From Tissierella simiarum (lineage in GTDB: Bacteria; Bacillota; Clostridia; Tissierellales; Tissierellaceae): a DNA stretch of 64,000 nucleotides. The stretch lies in contig NZ_JAHLPM010000019.1 in NCBI RefSeq assembly GCF_018917865.1, positions 1-64,000 on the forward strand. The letters are read 5' to 3'. Made by a program: the position numbers and the translations under genes. The notes beneath the pieces are model-generated. The model worked only from the letters and a program-made list of their open reading frames with translations, was not told where the DNA came from and did not search any database. Of this stretch, positions 62,860 to 64,000 are shown in pieces; positions within the stretch are counted from its first letter, which is position 1, and every line of letters starts with the position of its first letter.

Positions 62860-63498
62860 TTGTATGTGGGAGGAGAGAGAATTATTTATAAAGAGAAAAC
62901 AAATATAAGATATAATTCAATTATATTTGCTATAATAATTGGTATAATTTTGGGATTAATAGCAAAGCTTGTAGATACACCAGAAATGCTGGTGGTATTG
63001 CCTATACTTGATGATATATTCGGACGGTTTAGTATATGGATTTTTGTAGCAACACTATTAGCCGTTTTTTCAAATACACCTATGTATGCAGCAGTGAGAG
63101 TATTCAGCTTTTTTATCTCAATGCTCCTAACATATTATGTATATACTATTCTATTTCTTGGATTCTTTCCTAAATCACAAATAATTTTATGGGGTAGTAT
63201 ATCATTAATATCGCCTTTTTGTGCATTTGTCATATGGTATTCACACCAAAATAAACGAATTGCGAATATACTTGCAGCTTTACCAATTGTAGCACTTATT
63301 ACGGAATGGTATATAACAGGAAGTGAAAATATATTACTGCTCATGACTTATGTATGTATGATAATATGCCTATTAATATGCGTTCCCAAAGAGGGAAGGA
63401 GGCGTCTACCCATTATACTAATTACAGCAGTAATGACTTTGTTTTTTATAAAAACAGGATTAATGCATTTTATATATGGAGAATTATTAAATATATAA
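62860..63498 (+). CDS. Integral membrane protein, DUF6518-like
   Basis: A protein of up to 212 residues with about six or seven membrane segments: IIFAIIIGIILGLIAKLVDT, then FSIWIFVATLLAVFS, VFSFFISMLLTYYVYTIL, IILWGSISLISPFCAFVIWY, ILAALPIVALITEWYI, LLMTYVCMIICLLICV and LITAVMTLFFIKTGL. It resembles DUF6518 proteins by topology and N-terminal pattern, with moderate certainty. The start is unclear: the frame opens at TTG 62860, but the clear AGGAGAG lies at 62871-62877, upstream of an ATT codon at 62881. Confidence 0.65.
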   Translation: MYVGGERIIYKEKTNIRYNSIIFAIIIGIILGLIAKLVDTPEMLVVLPILDDIFGRFSIWIFVATLLAVFSNTPMYAAVRVFSFFISMLLTYYVYTILFLGFFPKSQIILWGSISLISPFCAFVIWYSHQNKRIANILAALPIVALITEWYITGSENILLLMTYVCMIICLLICVPKEGRRRLPIILITAVMTLFFIKTGLMHFIYGELLNI

Positions 63499-63574
63499 AT
63501 CCAGTTTATTAGACTGCTAAATTCCAATTTATATTTATAAAATATATAGTTGGTTTTCCTTATTATTAATATAG

Positions 63575-63622
63575 TAAAACAAATACACTAAGATATAAGA
63601 ATCCTAGTGCATTTGTTTTATA
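63575..63622. terminator. Terminator after the membrane-protein gene
   Basis: AAAACAAATACACTAAGAT pairs with ATCCTAGTGCATTTGTTTT (two mismatches) around ATAAGA. Confidence 0.75.
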
Positions 63623-63653
63623 TAGCTCTAAAACCAAATACAGAAAATAAAAT

Positions 63654-63703
63654 GGGCTAAGCCTTAGGTCAACTTAAGCGACCTATAGACTTAGTCTTTT
63701 TTA
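63654..63703 (+). terminator. Second hairpin terminator
   Basis: GGGCTAAGCCTTAGGTC pairs with GACCTATAGACTTAGTC (few mismatches) and is followed by TTTTTT. Confidence 0.65.
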
Positions 63704-63784
63704 TGCTTAAAAGCAAAAAGAAAGGATGAGAACAAGGACTGAGTAAAATGTCAAAATTATTTATGTATGATAGAATAACTCATG

Positions 63785-64000
63785 ATGTGGGTGTCTAATT
63801 TACAACCAAGGAGAAGTGGCATAATCATCAACAACTATAAACAAATCAGCAGAGAATGCTATGGCATATATCAAATAGCAAAAACCATATGGATAGGAAA
63901 AGAAAGTATTGAGATCAATGAGATGGCTGATGTGGATTTAATTTATGACAAGGTCTTTAAAGCATTTATCAATTCAGTATTAATTGCAAGATATGTTATA
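63785..64000 (+). CDS. Partial hypothetical protein running off the window
   Basis: A frame of at least 72 codons from the ATG at 63785 (MWVSNLQPRRSGIIINNYKQ onward) stays open to the window edge. No good ribosome binding site precedes it. A short frame upstream (63749-63799) starts MSKLFMYDRITHDVGV behind GGATGAG, so a frameshift may have split one gene. Function not recognised. Confidence 0.35.
   Translation, partial: MWVSNLQPRRSGIIINNYKQISRECYGIYQIAKTIWIGKESIEINEMADVDLIYDKVFKAFINSVLIARYVI

Overview
The window is AT-rich, with dense coding, strong AGGAGG-type ribosome binding sites, many GTG/TTG starts and Clostridia-type mobile-element families. It most likely comes from a low-GC anaerobic Firmicute (Clostridia or Tissierellia). 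No rRNA, tRNA or ribosomal-protein gene was seen, so the genus cannot be named. Almost everything here is accessory DNA: an integrative conjugative element (ICE) with an arsenic-resistance cargo, followed by a defence island and an integration scar.

Region 1 (about 0.2-14.6 kb, all + strand) is part of a conjugation module of the Tn1549/CTn type. It holds a VirB4 ATPase, an amidoligase plus gamma-glutamylcyclotransferase pair, a membrane-anchored NlpC/P60 hydrolase, several small ICE-specific proteins (DUF3846, two DUF6103), a hairpin-rich oriT-like region, a ribbon-helix-helix protein, a MobP3-like relaxase fused to Sel1 repeats, a DUF3991/TOPRIM protein, a VirD4-type coupling protein and a small helix-turn-helix protein. 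The inner-membrane channel genes probably lie left of the window.

Region 2 (14.8-26.7 kb) is a large arsenic cargo. It has two ArsP-type permeases, ACR3, ArsD, a two-domain ArsA, ArsC, an additional ArsD/thioredoxin-like protein, a DUF2703 protein, a G3E GTPase, a redox-active thioredoxin-like protein, a C26 glutamine amidotransferase, a C_GCAxxG_C_C protein and four ArsR-family regulators. Similar operator-like motifs recur in front of several transcription units. A DUF4177 gene between perfect 12-bp inverted repeats interrupts the region.

Region 3 (26.8-34.6 kb) is the ICE control and recombination end. An ImmA/IrrE peptidase and XRE repressor diverge from a rightward operon with near-consensus promoters and TGCAA operators. 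A sigma-like factor, a structured non-coding segment, a SHOCT-like small protein and a triplet of serine recombinases follow. The middle recombinase lacks the catalytic domain.

Region 4 (35-61 kb) is a defence island. It contains a complete QatABCD system, a type II-like Thoeris pair (membrane-macro ThsA plus TIR-like ThsB), an orphan cysteine-containing protein, a SacI-like restriction endonuclease with a convergent C5-cytosine methyltransferase, decayed sequence, a translationally coupled pair of unrecognised genes, and a cluster of an UPF1-like SF1 helicase, a 2,113-residue Avs-like STAND NTPase with a predicted N-terminal nuclease, an 81-residue protein and a HEMGH metallopeptidase. The coupled pair and the helicase/STAND cluster are the best candidates for undescribed systems.

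Region 5 (61-64 kb) has two 35-bp direct repeats (one mismatch) around a DUF1697 gene. Each repeat encodes the same C-terminal tail ending in HVE-x-V-TLL, which resembles the 3' end of an rlmD/rumA-type methyltransferase gene. The two tails diverge at the DNA level after the repeat but keep the protein pattern, as expected for attachment sites left by integrations. A membrane protein and a truncated frame finish the window.
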